This document shows positions 6,508-13,875 of a stretch of DNA of 39,658 nucleotides, in pieces. Under the pieces are notes generated by a model that worked only from the letters and a program-made list of their open reading frames with translations, searched no databases and was not told where the DNA came from. The stretch comes from Parabacteroides goldsteinii. Lineage in GTDB: Bacteria > Bacteroidota > Bacteroidia > Bacteroidales > Tannerellaceae. Every line of letters begins with the position of its first letter. Positions within the stretch are counted from its first letter, which is position 1. The stretch spans positions 1-39,658 of the forward strand of contig NZ_JADNBB010000043.1 of NCBI RefSeq assembly GCF_015550595.1. The letters are read 5' to 3'. The position numbers were made by a program, and so were the translations under genes.

Positions 6508-8970
6508 ATGAATATATCTTACAACTGGCTGAAAGAGTATCTTGATTTCGATTTACAGCCTGAAGAAGTATCAGCAGCACTAACCTCTATCGGTTTGGAA
6601 ACCGGCGGAGTGGAAGAAGTTCAAACTGTCAAAGGTGGACTGGAAGGACTGGTTATCGGTGAAGTTCTTACCTGTGTGGAACATCCGAACTCCGATCACT
6701 TGCATATTACAACAGTAAATGTCGGTGGTGAAGAACCTTTGCAGATCGTTTGTGGCGCACCTAATGTTGCAGCAGGCCAGAAAGTGGTTGTTGCTGTAAA
6801 CGGTACGAAACTGTATGACGGTGACGAAGTCTTTACGATCAAACGTTCAAAGATACGTGGTGTCGAGTCAAACGGTATGATCTGTGCAGAAGACGAGATC
6901 GGTATCGGAACAGACCATGCCGGTATTATCGTCCTCCCGGCTGATGCGGTTGTAGGAACTCCTGCCAAGGAATATTATAATGTAAAGAGCGACTATGTGT
7001 TGGAAGTGGACATCACTCCGAACCGTGTGGACGGAACGTCTCATTTCGGTGTTGCCCGCGACCTGGCTGCTTACCTGAAACAAAACGGCAAGCCGGCGGA
7101 ACTGAAACGTCCCTCTGTCGACGCTTTCAAAATAGATGATGAAACCCCGGCTATTGAAGTCGTGGTAGAAAATACAGAAGCCTGTCCCCGTTACTCCGGT
7201 GTGACAATCAAAGGCGTAACCGTAAAAGAAAGCCCGGAATGGTTGAAGAACCGCTTGGCTATCATCGGTCTGCGTCCTATCAATAATGTAGTGGACGTAA
7301 CTAACTTTGTCCTTCACGAATTGGGACAACCTTTGCACTCGTTCGATGCCGGTAAGGTTAAAGGAAATAAAGTGATCGTGAAGACACAACCGGAAGGAAC
7401 GAAGTTCGTTACTCTGGACGGTGTTGAACGTACGTTGACCGATCGCGACCTGATGATCTGCAACGCTGAGGAAGCAATGTGTATCGGTGGTGTATTCGGC
7501 GGTCTGGATTCAGGTGTAACGGAACAGACTACCGATGTATTTCTGGAATCAGCTTGCTTCCATCCGACATGGATTCGTAAGACAGCCCGTCGTTTCGGTC
7601 TGAATACGGATGCCTCTTTCCGTTTCGAACGTGGTCTGGATGCAAACAATACAATCTATGTATTGAAGCGTGCCGCATTGTTGATTCAAGAAGTTGCAGG
7701 TGGTAAGATTACCGGTTCGATCCAGGATGTATATCCGGTTCCAATGAAACCGTACACGGTTGAACTGACTTATAATAAGATAAATTCACTGATAGGTAAG
7801 GTAATTCCGGTAGAAACGGTTAAGAGCATTCTGGACAGTCTGGAAATGGAAATCGTTTCGGAAACAGCCGAGGGATTGACTATCCATGTACCCGTTTACC
7901 GTATCGACGTACAACGTGATGTAGACGTGATCGAAGATATCCTTCGTATCTACGGATATAATAATATCGAATTCAGCGACAGCGTGAAGTCGAACCTGAG
8001 CTACAAAACAGCAACAGACCGTAGTTACGACCTGCAGAATCTGATCTCGGAACAGCTTTGCGGTTCGGGTTTCAATGAGATCATGAATAACTCGCTGACC
8101 CGTTCGGCTTATTACGATGAGTTGACTACTTATCCGGTGTCTCACTGCGTCATGCTGATGAACCCGCTGAGTGCCGACCTGAACGGTATGCGTCAGACAC
8201 TGTTGTTCGGTGGTTTGGAAAGTATCGAATACAATGCCAAACGTAAGAACGGCAATATCCGTTTCTTCGAGTTCGGAAACTGCTACGATTACAATGTAGA
8301 AAAGAAAAGAGAAGATGCCACACTGGCCGAATACTCGGAAGACTATCGTCTGGGAATATGGGTTTGTGGTAACCGGGTGGAAAACAGTTGGGCACATGCC
8401 GACGAAAAGTCTACCGTATATGAACTGAAAGCTTATGTAGAAAATATCCTTGCCCGCCTGGGAGTAAACCTGAAGAAAGTGATCTTCGGAAACCTGAGCA
8501 ATGACATCTATTCGACAGGTGTTAGCATCACAACTGCTTCCGGTCGTCAGTTGGGTACTTTCGGTATCGTGAGCCGTAAGATATGTAAGGCGATGGATAT
8601 CGACTTCGAAGTTTATTATGCAGAATTGTCATGGACGCTGCTGATGAAAGAAACGAAGAAGAACAAAGTTACTTTCTCCGAGATCTCCAAGTTCCCGGCA
8701 GTGAAACGCGACCTGGCTCTTTTATTGGATAAGTCGGTTCAGTTTGCTGAAATCCAAAAGATCGCAGAAGACAGCGAACGAAAGTTGCTGAAGGAAGTAT
8801 CCCTGTTCGACGTTTACGAAGGCAAGAACCTGCCGGCAGGTAAGAAATCGTATGCCGTAAGTTTCTATCTGCAGGATGAGACAAAGACATTGAACGATAA
8901 ACAAATCGATGCAATCATGCAGAAGATCCGGAAGAATCTGGAAGATAAGCTGGGTGCGTCATTGAGATAA
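6508..8970 (+). CDS. pheT: Phenylalanine--tRNA ligase beta subunit
   Basis: 820 residues, full length for the long bacterial beta subunit. With PheS it forms the alpha2-beta2 enzyme that charges tRNA-Phe; beta carries tRNA-binding and editing modules. The N-terminus MNISYNWLKEYLDFDL is typical. It is followed by the EMAP-type OB fold (about 40-150, with VLTCVEHPNSDHLHITTVNVG and QIVCGAPNV), the B3/B4 editing region (about 200-390, including RLAIIGLRPINNVVDVTNF), B5 (about 400-480), the catalytic-like core, and the C-terminal FDX-ACB anticodon-binding domain (about 725-820, FPAVKRDLALLLD). pheS is not adjacent, as is common in Bacteroidetes. yebC follows after 35 bases and is probably co-transcribed. 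Confidence 0.97.
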   Translation: MNISYNWLKEYLDFDLQPEEVSAALTSIGLETGGVEEVQTVKGGLEGLVIGEVLTCVEHPNSDHLHITTVNVGGEEPLQIVCGAPNVAAGQKVVVAVNGTKLYDGDEVFTIKRSKIRGVESNGMICAEDEIGIGTDHAGIIVLPADAVVGTPAKEYYNVKSDYVLEVDITPNRVDGTSHFGVARDLAAYLKQNGKPAELKRPSVDAFKIDDETPAIEVVVENTEACPRYSGVTIKGVTVKESPEWLKNRLAIIGLRPINNVVDVTNFVLHELGQPLHSFDAGKVKGNKVIVKTQPEGTKFVTLDGVERTLTDRDLMICNAEEAMCIGGVFGGLDSGVTEQTTDVFLESACFHPTWIRKTARRFGLNTDASFRFERGLDANNTIYVLKRAALLIQEVAGGKITGSIQDVYPVPMKPYTVELTYNKINSLIGKVIPVETVKSILDSLEMEIVSETAEGLTIHVPVYRIDVQRDVDVIEDILRIYGYNNIEFSDSVKSNLSYKTATDRSYDLQNLISEQLCGSGFNEIMNNSLTRSAYYDELTTYPVSHCVMLMNPLSADLNGMRQTLLFGGLESIEYNAKRKNGNIRFFEFGNCYDYNVEKKREDATLAEYSEDYRLGIWVCGNRVENSWAHADEKSTVYELKAYVENILARLGVNLKKVIFGNLSNDIYSTGVSITTASGRQLGTFGIVSRKICKAMDIDFEVYYAELSWTLLMKETKKNKVTFSEISKFPAVKRDLALLLDKSVQFAEIQKIAEDSERKLLKEVSLFDVYEGKNLPAGKKSYAVSFYLQDETKTLNDKQIDAIMQKIRKNLEDKLGASLR

Positions 8971-9005
8971 TGATTAATTCATAACAATAAAAACATTCAT
9001 ACAAT

Positions 9006-9737
9006 ATGGGAAGAGCGTTTGAGTTCCGTAAAGCAAGAAAATTTAAACGTTGGGGTAACATGGCCCGCGTATTCACAAAACTGGGTAAGGAAATCACTAT
9101 TGCGGCGAAAGCCGGTGGTCCTGATCCGGAAAACAATCCCCACTTGCGTGCTTTGATGCAGAATGCAAAGAAGGAGAACATGCCGAAGGAAAATGTAGAA
9201 CGTGCTATTAAACGTGCTGTAGAAAAAGACTTCACCGGTTATAAGGAAATGAACTATGAAGGATACGGCCCGTATGGTATCGCTATCTTCGTGGAAACAG
9301 CGACTGACAACACAACCCGTACGGTTGCCAACGTGCGTAGCTATTTCAACAAACACGGTGGTTCGCTGGGTACAAGCGGTAGCCTTGAATTCCTGTTCGA
9401 CCATAAGTGCGTATTCCATATTGCGAAGAAGGAAGGCATTTCACTGGAAGACCTGGAACTCGAACTGATCGACTATGGTGTGGATGAAGTGGATGAGGAC
9501 GAAGAAGAAGTGGTTATCTACGGCGAATTCTCCCAGAACTCCGCTATCCAGAAGTATCTGGAAGAAAACGGCTATGAGATCACAAGCAGCGAGTTCGTAC
9601 GTATACCGAACGACCTGAAAGAAGTGACTGCCGAACAACGTGAAGCACTTGACAAGTTGATCGAAAAGCTGGAAGAAGACGACGACGTGCAGAATGTATT
9701 CCATAATATCAAGGAAGACGACAGCGAAGAAGAGTAA
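9006..9737 (+). CDS. yebC: YebC/PmpR-family (TACO1-like) protein
   Basis: 243 residues, the usual family length. The family is known both as DNA-binding transcriptional regulators and as ribosome-associated factors that relieve stalling at difficult sequences such as proline runs. Recognisable segments are GRAFEFRKARKFKRWG, FTKLGKEITIAAKAGGPDPE, NMPKENVERAIKRA and the GIAIFVETATDNTTRTVANV core. The C-terminus is very acidic (ends DDSEEE). It lies 35 bases after pheT on the same strand and is followed by a strong terminator, so it is the probable last gene of a pheT-yebC unit. Confidence 0.93.
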   Translation: MGRAFEFRKARKFKRWGNMARVFTKLGKEITIAAKAGGPDPENNPHLRALMQNAKKENMPKENVERAIKRAVEKDFTGYKEMNYEGYGPYGIAIFVETATDNTTRTVANVRSYFNKHGGSLGTSGSLEFLFDHKCVFHIAKKEGISLEDLELELIDYGVDEVDEDEEEVVIYGEFSQNSAIQKYLEENGYEITSSEFVRIPNDLKEVTAEQREALDKLIEKLEEDDDVQNVFHNIKEDDSEEE

Positions 9738-9761
9738 TCTTCTGTCTTATATGTTAAAAGG

Positions 9762-9798
9762 AAGTGATATCGGAGTAATTCCGGTATCACTTTTTTTA
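9762..9798 (+). terminator. Rho-independent terminator after yebC
   Basis: AAGTGATATCGG and CCGGTATCACTT pair almost perfectly around a short loop and are followed by seven T residues. Confidence 0.85.
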
Positions 9799-9857
9799 TG
9801 TCATTGGGTTTTTTTGTACTTTCGCGCCGGACTAGTATATAATTAAACTCTATCTGT

Positions 9858-10598
9858 ATGAAAAAGGTAATTTTTCTGTGGGTTCTCGCATGCCTCGGTG
9901 TAATGTGTAATCAGGCTTCGGCGCAAAAGGAGCTGGGCATTTTCAATTCTCTTTCGGTAGGTGTAAGTGCCGGTACGACTGGTATCGGTGTCGATGTGGC
10001 AACTCCTGTTACACCTCATTTTGCAATTCGTGGTGGTGTTTCGTTTATGCCGGGAATAAAGATCAATACCGATGCGGATGTCGATCTGACAGATCCGGAA
10101 TTGGGTGAGCGAACTTCAAGTATCGACCTGACGGGTAGTACGAAACGTGCTTCCGGCGAGTTGCTGGTCAATTATTATCCGTTCCTGAGTTCTTCTTTCT
10201 TCGTTACTGCCGGTGCTTATTTCGGTGGTTCCAAGATGGTGAAGATCGACGGGCATAGCGATGAACTGGCCGAATACATAAAGAATGGTGGTGATGCCAA
10301 TATCGTTATCGGCGACCAGACGATTGCTGTGGATAAGAACGGTAACGTATCCGGCGGTCTTAAGGTATCGGGATTCCGTCCTTACCTGGGTGTCGGTTTC
10401 GGACGTGCTGTGCCTAAAAAGCGTGTCGGTGTACAGTTTGAACTGGGTGTACAGTTCCATGGATCTCCTAAACTTTATACAAGTTCCGGTGATCTGGGTA
10501 GCGCATTGGGTGACGGCGACGATACTTTCACGAAGATCATGGATAAACTGACGGTTTATCCGGTAATGAAAATACGCTTCTGCGGTAGATTATTCTAA
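9858..10598 (+). CDS. Secreted outer-membrane beta-barrel-like protein
   Basis: 246 residues. The cleavable signal peptide is MKKVIFLWVLACLGVMCN followed by QASAQ, with cleavage after ASA. The rest alternates polar and hydrophobic residues in Gly-rich strands (LSVGVSAGTTGIGVDVATPV, HFAIRGGVSFMPG, FRPYLGVGFGRAVP, VGVQFELGVQFHG) and ends in the aromatic-terminal strand VYPVMKIRFCGRLF. This is the pattern of a small outer-membrane barrel. No specific function can be assigned. A TACTTTCG box at 9817-9824 is a likely -7 element, although the -33 region is weak. A strong hairpin follows the stop codon, so the gene appears to be its own transcription unit. Confidence 0.75.
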   Translation: MKKVIFLWVLACLGVMCNQASAQKELGIFNSLSVGVSAGTTGIGVDVATPVTPHFAIRGGVSFMPGIKINTDADVDLTDPELGERTSSIDLTGSTKRASGELLVNYYPFLSSSFFVTAGAYFGGSKMVKIDGHSDELAEYIKNGGDANIVIGDQTIAVDKNGNVSGGLKVSGFRPYLGVGFGRAVPKKRVGVQFELGVQFHGSPKLYTSSGDLGSALGDGDDTFTKIMDKLTVYPVMKIRFCGRLF

Positions 10599-10614
10599 TC
10601 CCTTTAGGGATGTT

Positions 10615-10666
10615 GCCGGACATTTGCCTTCATCATTCATATTGTGAGGGCAAGTGTCTGGCTTTT
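10615..10666 (+). terminator. Long-stem terminator after the barrel gene
   Basis: An 18-base left arm (10615-10632) pairs with 10645-10662 using Watson-Crick and G-T pairs around a 12-base A+T-rich loop, followed by TTTT. It separates this gene from the convergent propeller gene. Confidence 0.75.
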
Positions 10667-10707
10667 AATTCTTTTATCTATGAATGCAGCCGGGTGAATA
10701 TCCTTCA

Positions 10708-11754
10708 TTATGCCTTCATCCGAACGATAAACAAGACCGGATTATCTTCCTCCGTACGATCCGGGAAAGCCCGTTTCAACTCTTCTCCTGAACGGCAGTA
10801 ACAAAACGAATTATTATATACATCCAGGGCTTGCAGGTCGGGGACTTTTCCTGTTTGGTAGAAGTTGTCGTCAAACCCTCCCGCCACATTATAAGCATAA
10901 TCTTCCCGGCGGTCGTAGCAGAAAGTGTAATTCTGTTCATCTTCGCTTGCATCACCGTAGGTGGAGACCAGGTAACGCCCGGCTATGCACAACGGAAGGA
11001 TGGAGGAATATCCTTCGTGGATATCCAATTTGTTCCGGCTGATCAGATAAAGTGTATCCGCCAGTATCTCTTCCGGCTGTACGGAAGGGGTGTGGGCATA
11101 TACATTGCCGTTGGAAACGGACAGTTCCGGTGAAAAGCAGGCTCCGAGATAGAAACGTCCCAGGTCGGCAGCCGTCAGTTTGCGGGCATCCTGCAGATGG
11201 AGTGTCGTATCGAATTTATAGAGCCAGCGATCGATATATTGTTTACCGGGTTTTTCTTTGCAGGGAGACAGGGATTGTGCCGTCATCCAGATATGGCGGT
11301 CATGATAGATCATCCGGGTAGGAGTGTTCAGCGGATTGATCCCTGCCAGGCTTTTCTGTTCCAGCAATACGCCTTCGTAATCGTAATAATAAACGTTTTC
11401 TTTATCATCCATCACGATCAGTTGTTTTTGCAGCGGATCGATCACATAGTCGGTCACCGGAAAGAGGGTGTTCGATGTCACCTGGTTTTCGAATTTACCG
11501 GAACAGTTGAAGCGGTAGAGCTGACGGTTGCTGACAAGGAACAAATCTTCCCTGTCGCGTTTAATCTGCGTGGCATATTTCAGTCGGCAGTCGGAATTGG
11601 TTTCCAACGGGATGGCGATTACCTCTTCGGCGATATCCGACAAGGAGCCTTTAACGGTGCTTTTCACCGGAGTATCGACACAGAAAAGTTGATATCCCTC
11701 TTTTATATAGATGATACTGACGAGCAGTAGCAGTAGTAAACAGGTCTTTTTCAT
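10708..11754 (-). CDS. Six-bladed beta-propeller-like exported protein
   Basis: 348 residues with an N-terminal hydrophobic segment (about 4-16) and a second weakly hydrophobic stretch; no clear lipobox. The body has the Bacteroidetes six-bladed propeller pattern: the entry AIPLETNSDCRLKYATQIKRD, then repeated blade-like units such as LFLVSNRQLYRFNCSGKFEN, KQLIVMDDKENVYYYDYEG and RYLVSTYGDASEDEQNYTFC. The family is common in Bacteroides and Parabacteroides and its role is largely unknown; presumably an envelope binding protein. No partner gene is adjacent: the barrel gene is convergent and the DUF3791 cassette divergent. Confidence 0.6.
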   Translation of the reverse strand: MKKTCLLLLLLVSIIYIKEGYQLFCVDTPVKSTVKGSLSDIAEEVIAIPLETNSDCRLKYATQIKRDREDLFLVSNRQLYRFNCSGKFENQVTSNTLFPVTDYVIDPLQKQLIVMDDKENVYYYDYEGVLLEQKSLAGINPLNTPTRMIYHDRHIWMTAQSLSPCKEKPGKQYIDRWLYKFDTTLHLQDARKLTAADLGRFYLGACFSPELSVSNGNVYAHTPSVQPEEILADTLYLISRNKLDIHEGYSSILPLCIAGRYLVSTYGDASEDEQNYTFCYDRREDYAYNVAGGFDDNFYQTGKVPDLQALDVYNNSFCYCRSGEELKRAFPDRTEEDNPVLFIVRMKA

Positions 11755-11835
11755 TTCATGATTCGTTTAAAGAGAACGTAAATATAACGATCTTATCTCC
11801 GGTTTATTGAATGAAAGGTCGATTTCTTTTGTTCT

Positions 11836-11868
11836 TTTGAAGTATTTAGAGCAAAATCATTAAATTTG
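11836..11868 (+). promoter_or_regulatory. Predicted promoter of the DUF3791-DUF3990-DUF3791 cassette
   Basis: TTTG at 11836-11839, a 21-base spacer and TAAATTTG at 11861-11868; both boxes match the Bacteroidetes consensus exactly. It lies about 28 bases before the first ATG, so the cassette has its own promoter and a short leader. Confidence 0.7.
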
Positions 11869-11896
11869 TACAGAAGGTAGTAAAAACACAGAAGTG

Positions 11897-12133
11897 ATGG
11901 AGAATTTGATCGAATTGTCGAAGACGGAATTGACTCTTGCCTTTGCAGCTTCATGCATTGAAAGTGTAGCTCGCAGGTTGAGTGTGCCTTATCAGGAAGT
12001 ATATGCCCGAATGAAACGGGTAGGATTGATAGAGCGCTACATACTTCCCTGTTACGACACATTGCATACAATGAGCCGGGAGAATGTAACGGATGATGTA
12101 ATAGAATGTTTAACTCGGTGGGAGAATCAATAA
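11897..12133 (+). CDS. DUF3791 protein, first gene of the cassette
   Basis: 78 residues from the ATG at 11897 (an in-frame GTG sits one codon earlier). The sequence matches the DUF3791 pattern I know: a helix with AFAASCIESVARRLSVPY, then QEVYARMKRVGLIERYILP and CYDTLHTMSRENVTDDVIECL, an all-helical small protein. Molecular function is not established. The stop codon overlaps the ATG of the DUF3990 gene by one base (TAATG), so the two are translationally coupled. Position and size resemble the antitoxin of a two- or three-gene toxin-antitoxin unit; that role is inference. Confidence 0.8.
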   Translation: MENLIELSKTELTLAFAASCIESVARRLSVPYQEVYARMKRVGLIERYILPCYDTLHTMSRENVTDDVIECLTRWENQ

Positions 12134-12621
12134 TGAAAATTAGAGTATATCATGGAGGAACGGAATGCGTAGAGACTCCTGTTTGTCGTTTGGGACGGGG
12201 AAATTTGGATTTTGGACAGGGCTTCTATGTGACTGATATGAAGGAACAGGCTCTCCAATGGGCTATTACAACAGCTATGAGACGCAAGGCCTCTCCAATT
12301 ATCAATGTGTACCAATTGGATCGGGAGGCCATTTTGCTTGAAGCACGTTGTAAACTCTTTACGGCCTATGACATGGAATGGTTAGACTTTATTGTAGCCA
12401 GTCGTAACGGAAAGAACCCGTCAATTGCCTACGACTATGTGGAAGGCGGTATTGCCAACGACCGGGTAATTGACACTGTTAATCTATATATAGCCGGTCT
12501 GATGAGTGCAGAAGTCGCTTTGCAGCGCCTAGCTTTGCATCAGCCCAATAACCAGATATGTTTGCTTAATCAATGTCTTACCGATAAATATCTTGTATAT
12601 GAAGGATTTGAACCAGTATAG
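12133..12621 (+). CDS. DUF3990 protein, possible ADP-ribosyltransferase-fold effector
   Basis: 162 residues from the ATG at 12133; a 27-base longer in-frame start overlaps the previous gene more and is less likely. The N-terminus KIRVYHGGTECVETPVC and then GNLDFGQGFYVTDMKEQAL are the DUF3990 signatures, followed by YDYVEGGIANDRVIDTV and PNNQICLLNQCLTDKYLVYE. The order of a first-strand His (His7), an aromatic/Tyr strand (FY at 31-32) and a late Gln (NNQ) resembles the H-Y-E/Q layout of ADP-ribosyltransferase-clan proteins. I believe DUF3990 has been linked to that clan, but activity here is unproven. It is flanked and overlapped by two different DUF3791 genes. Confidence 0.78.
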   Translation: MKIRVYHGGTECVETPVCRLGRGNLDFGQGFYVTDMKEQALQWAITTAMRRKASPIINVYQLDREAILLEARCKLFTAYDMEWLDFIVASRNGKNPSIAYDYVEGGIANDRVIDTVNLYIAGLMSAEVALQRLALHQPNNQICLLNQCLTDKYLVYEGFEPV

Positions 12622-12847
12622 TGATCCGGTGAAGTCTCCTGAAATTCAGGAAATCATCCTAAGCAACCGTATCGGCATGATTGCGGCAGAATTGTCAAAA
12701 CGTCTGGATATCGCTCCGGGCAGAGCATTGCAATTATTTTATGAAAGCAAGAGTTGTGCAGATCTACATGATAAGGCTACCGGACTTTATCTTTATGGTA
12801 ACCTCTATATTGTGGATGAAGTTATACGGGAGTATGAAAGGGGATAA
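12599..12847 (+). CDS. Second DUF3791-type protein, third gene of the cassette
   Basis: 82 residues from the ATG at 12599; an in-frame TTG two codons earlier is the only alternative. It overlaps the DUF3990 gene by 23 bases. It resembles a second DUF3791 subfamily, with a helix IGMIAAELSKRLDIAPGRAL, then LFYESKSCADLHDKATGLYL and YGNLYIVDEVIREYER. It is distinctly different from the first copy, so this is not a recent duplication. Having one DUF3791 gene on each side of DUF3990 suggests that the pair wraps or neutralises the central protein, but that is inference. Confidence 0.72.
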   Translation: MKDLNQYSDPVKSPEIQEIILSNRIGMIAAELSKRLDIAPGRALQLFYESKSCADLHDKATGLYLYGNLYIVDEVIREYERG

Positions 12848-12862
12848 AATCAGATCCCCTTT
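12837..12862. terminator. Short hairpin spanning two convergent stop codons
   Basis: AAAGGGGAT (12837-12845) and ATCCCCTTT (12854-12862) form a perfect 9-base stem with an 8-base loop. The stop of the DUF3791 gene (+) lies at the stem-loop junction and the stop of yaaA (-) overlaps the right arm. There is no long T run, so terminator function is uncertain. Confidence 0.45.
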
Positions 12863-13625
12863 AGCTTTGCAGGAATACCCAGTTGTCGCCATCCGACATG
12901 CTTTCGTCGTACCTGAACCCTTCCCATGAGAAACTCTTTAATGCTTCCGGGTCGTTGATCCGGTTTTTTAGTATGTAACGGGTCATCTGTCCGCGGGCCA
13001 TCTTGGTATAGATCACGATCGTCTGTGCCTTCCCGTTCTTCCAAACCTTGAACTCCGGTGTGATGATGCGTACCGCTTTTTCTACCTCTTTCCAGTTGTA
13101 AGCTCCTTGTATCTCCTGGCTGGCAAGGTTGATCAGGATATTGTCGTTCGCTTTCACATCGTCTATAAGCGTTTGTGTCTGCCGCGGGCGCCAGTAGTTG
13201 TACATATTTCCTTCGCCCAGTTCCGGCAGTTTCACTTCATATTCCATCCGGTAGGTCTTGATCAGGTCGAGCGGACGCAATAGGCCATAGCAGATGGAAG
13301 CAATCCGCAGATGATCGTTCATGTAACGAAAATCGTCGGGCGTAAAGTCCTTCGGTGCCAGGTTCTTGAAGACCACTCCGGTATAAGCCAGTATTGCCTG
13401 CAACGGATGGTTCTCTTCCGAATGGAACTCCTGGAACCGGTTATAATTCTCCAACGCCAGCTTGGGGTTGAGCTTCAATATCTTTTTCAGTTCATCGGCA
13501 GAGAACTGTGCCATATTCAGGGCTATTTCCTTCGCTTCCTGTACAAAACGGGGCGTGGTCCCTGCAGGCGCTTTTATCTTAGAGGTACCGGCCATTGTCT
13601 TGGCCGAGGTTAATATAATTAGCAT
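12861..13625 (-). CDS. yaaA: Peroxide stress protein YaaA
   Basis: 254 residues, the normal YaaA (DUF328/UPF0246) length. In E. coli the OxyR-controlled homologue lowers free intracellular iron during hydrogen peroxide stress and binds DNA. Visible family features are MLIILTSAKTM at the start, AILAYTGVVFKNLAPKDF, LRIASICYGLLRPLDLIKTYRMEY, and the C-terminal YTKMARGQMTRYILKNRI and GFRYDESMSDGDNWVF. The start codon is the first in-frame ATG. It is convergent with the DUF3791 cassette; their ends share a hairpin. Confidence 0.93.
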   Translation of the reverse strand: MLIILTSAKTMAGTSKIKAPAGTTPRFVQEAKEIALNMAQFSADELKKILKLNPKLALENYNRFQEFHSEENHPLQAILAYTGVVFKNLAPKDFTPDDFRYMNDHLRIASICYGLLRPLDLIKTYRMEYEVKLPELGEGNMYNYWRPRQTQTLIDDVKANDNILINLASQEIQGAYNWKEVEKAVRIITPEFKVWKNGKAQTIVIYTKMARGQMTRYILKNRINDPEALKSFSWEGFRYDESMSDGDNWVFLQS

Positions 13626-13730
13626 ATTTATATATTGTTTCTGGTTTATCGGGTAAATTTAGTGTTTTCTTCCCTATATCCTAACTCAAAACATACGAAT
13701 AACTATTATTTTTCTCCTATGTTTTTTTAC

Positions 13731-13812
13731 TTTTGAGCAAGCCCGAAATTAATTTTTAGCATGCTTGAATTTAATTTTTAGCTAGCTCAAAATTGATTTT
13801 ATGCTTGCGCAA
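13731..13812. repeat. Four 22-bp-spaced copies of an operator-like repeat
   Basis: Copies begin near 13731, 13753, 13775 and 13797 and follow the pattern TTTT, then a (G/A)GC..GC core, then A-rich. Core AGC positions are 13736, 13758, 13780 and (as TGC) 13802, an exact 22-base period. Cores AGCATGCT (13758-13765) and AGCTAGCT (13780-13787) are perfect palindromes. The outer copies are inverted relative to each other: CTTTTGAGCAAGC at 13730 and GCTTGCGCAAAAG at 13803. The last copy overlaps the -33 element of the next gene. Confidence 0.7.
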
Positions 13813-13835
13813 AAGAAAAATTATTGCTATCTTTC
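13805..13835 (+). promoter_or_regulatory. Predicted promoter of the HU-like gene, overlapped by the repeat array
   Basis: TTG at 13805-13807, a 20-base spacer and TATCTTTC at 13828-13835 (last base off consensus). The -33 triplet lies inside the fourth repeat copy, so a protein bound to the array would touch the promoter directly. Confidence 0.55.
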
Positions 13836-13875
13836 GAACTAAATAATAAGTACTTAAAACTTAAATCTACTGCAT

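Noticed and set aside
13731-13812. CRISPR array
   Set aside because: Copies are contiguous 22-base units without spacers, only four of them, and no cas genes are near. The promoter overlap points to operators.
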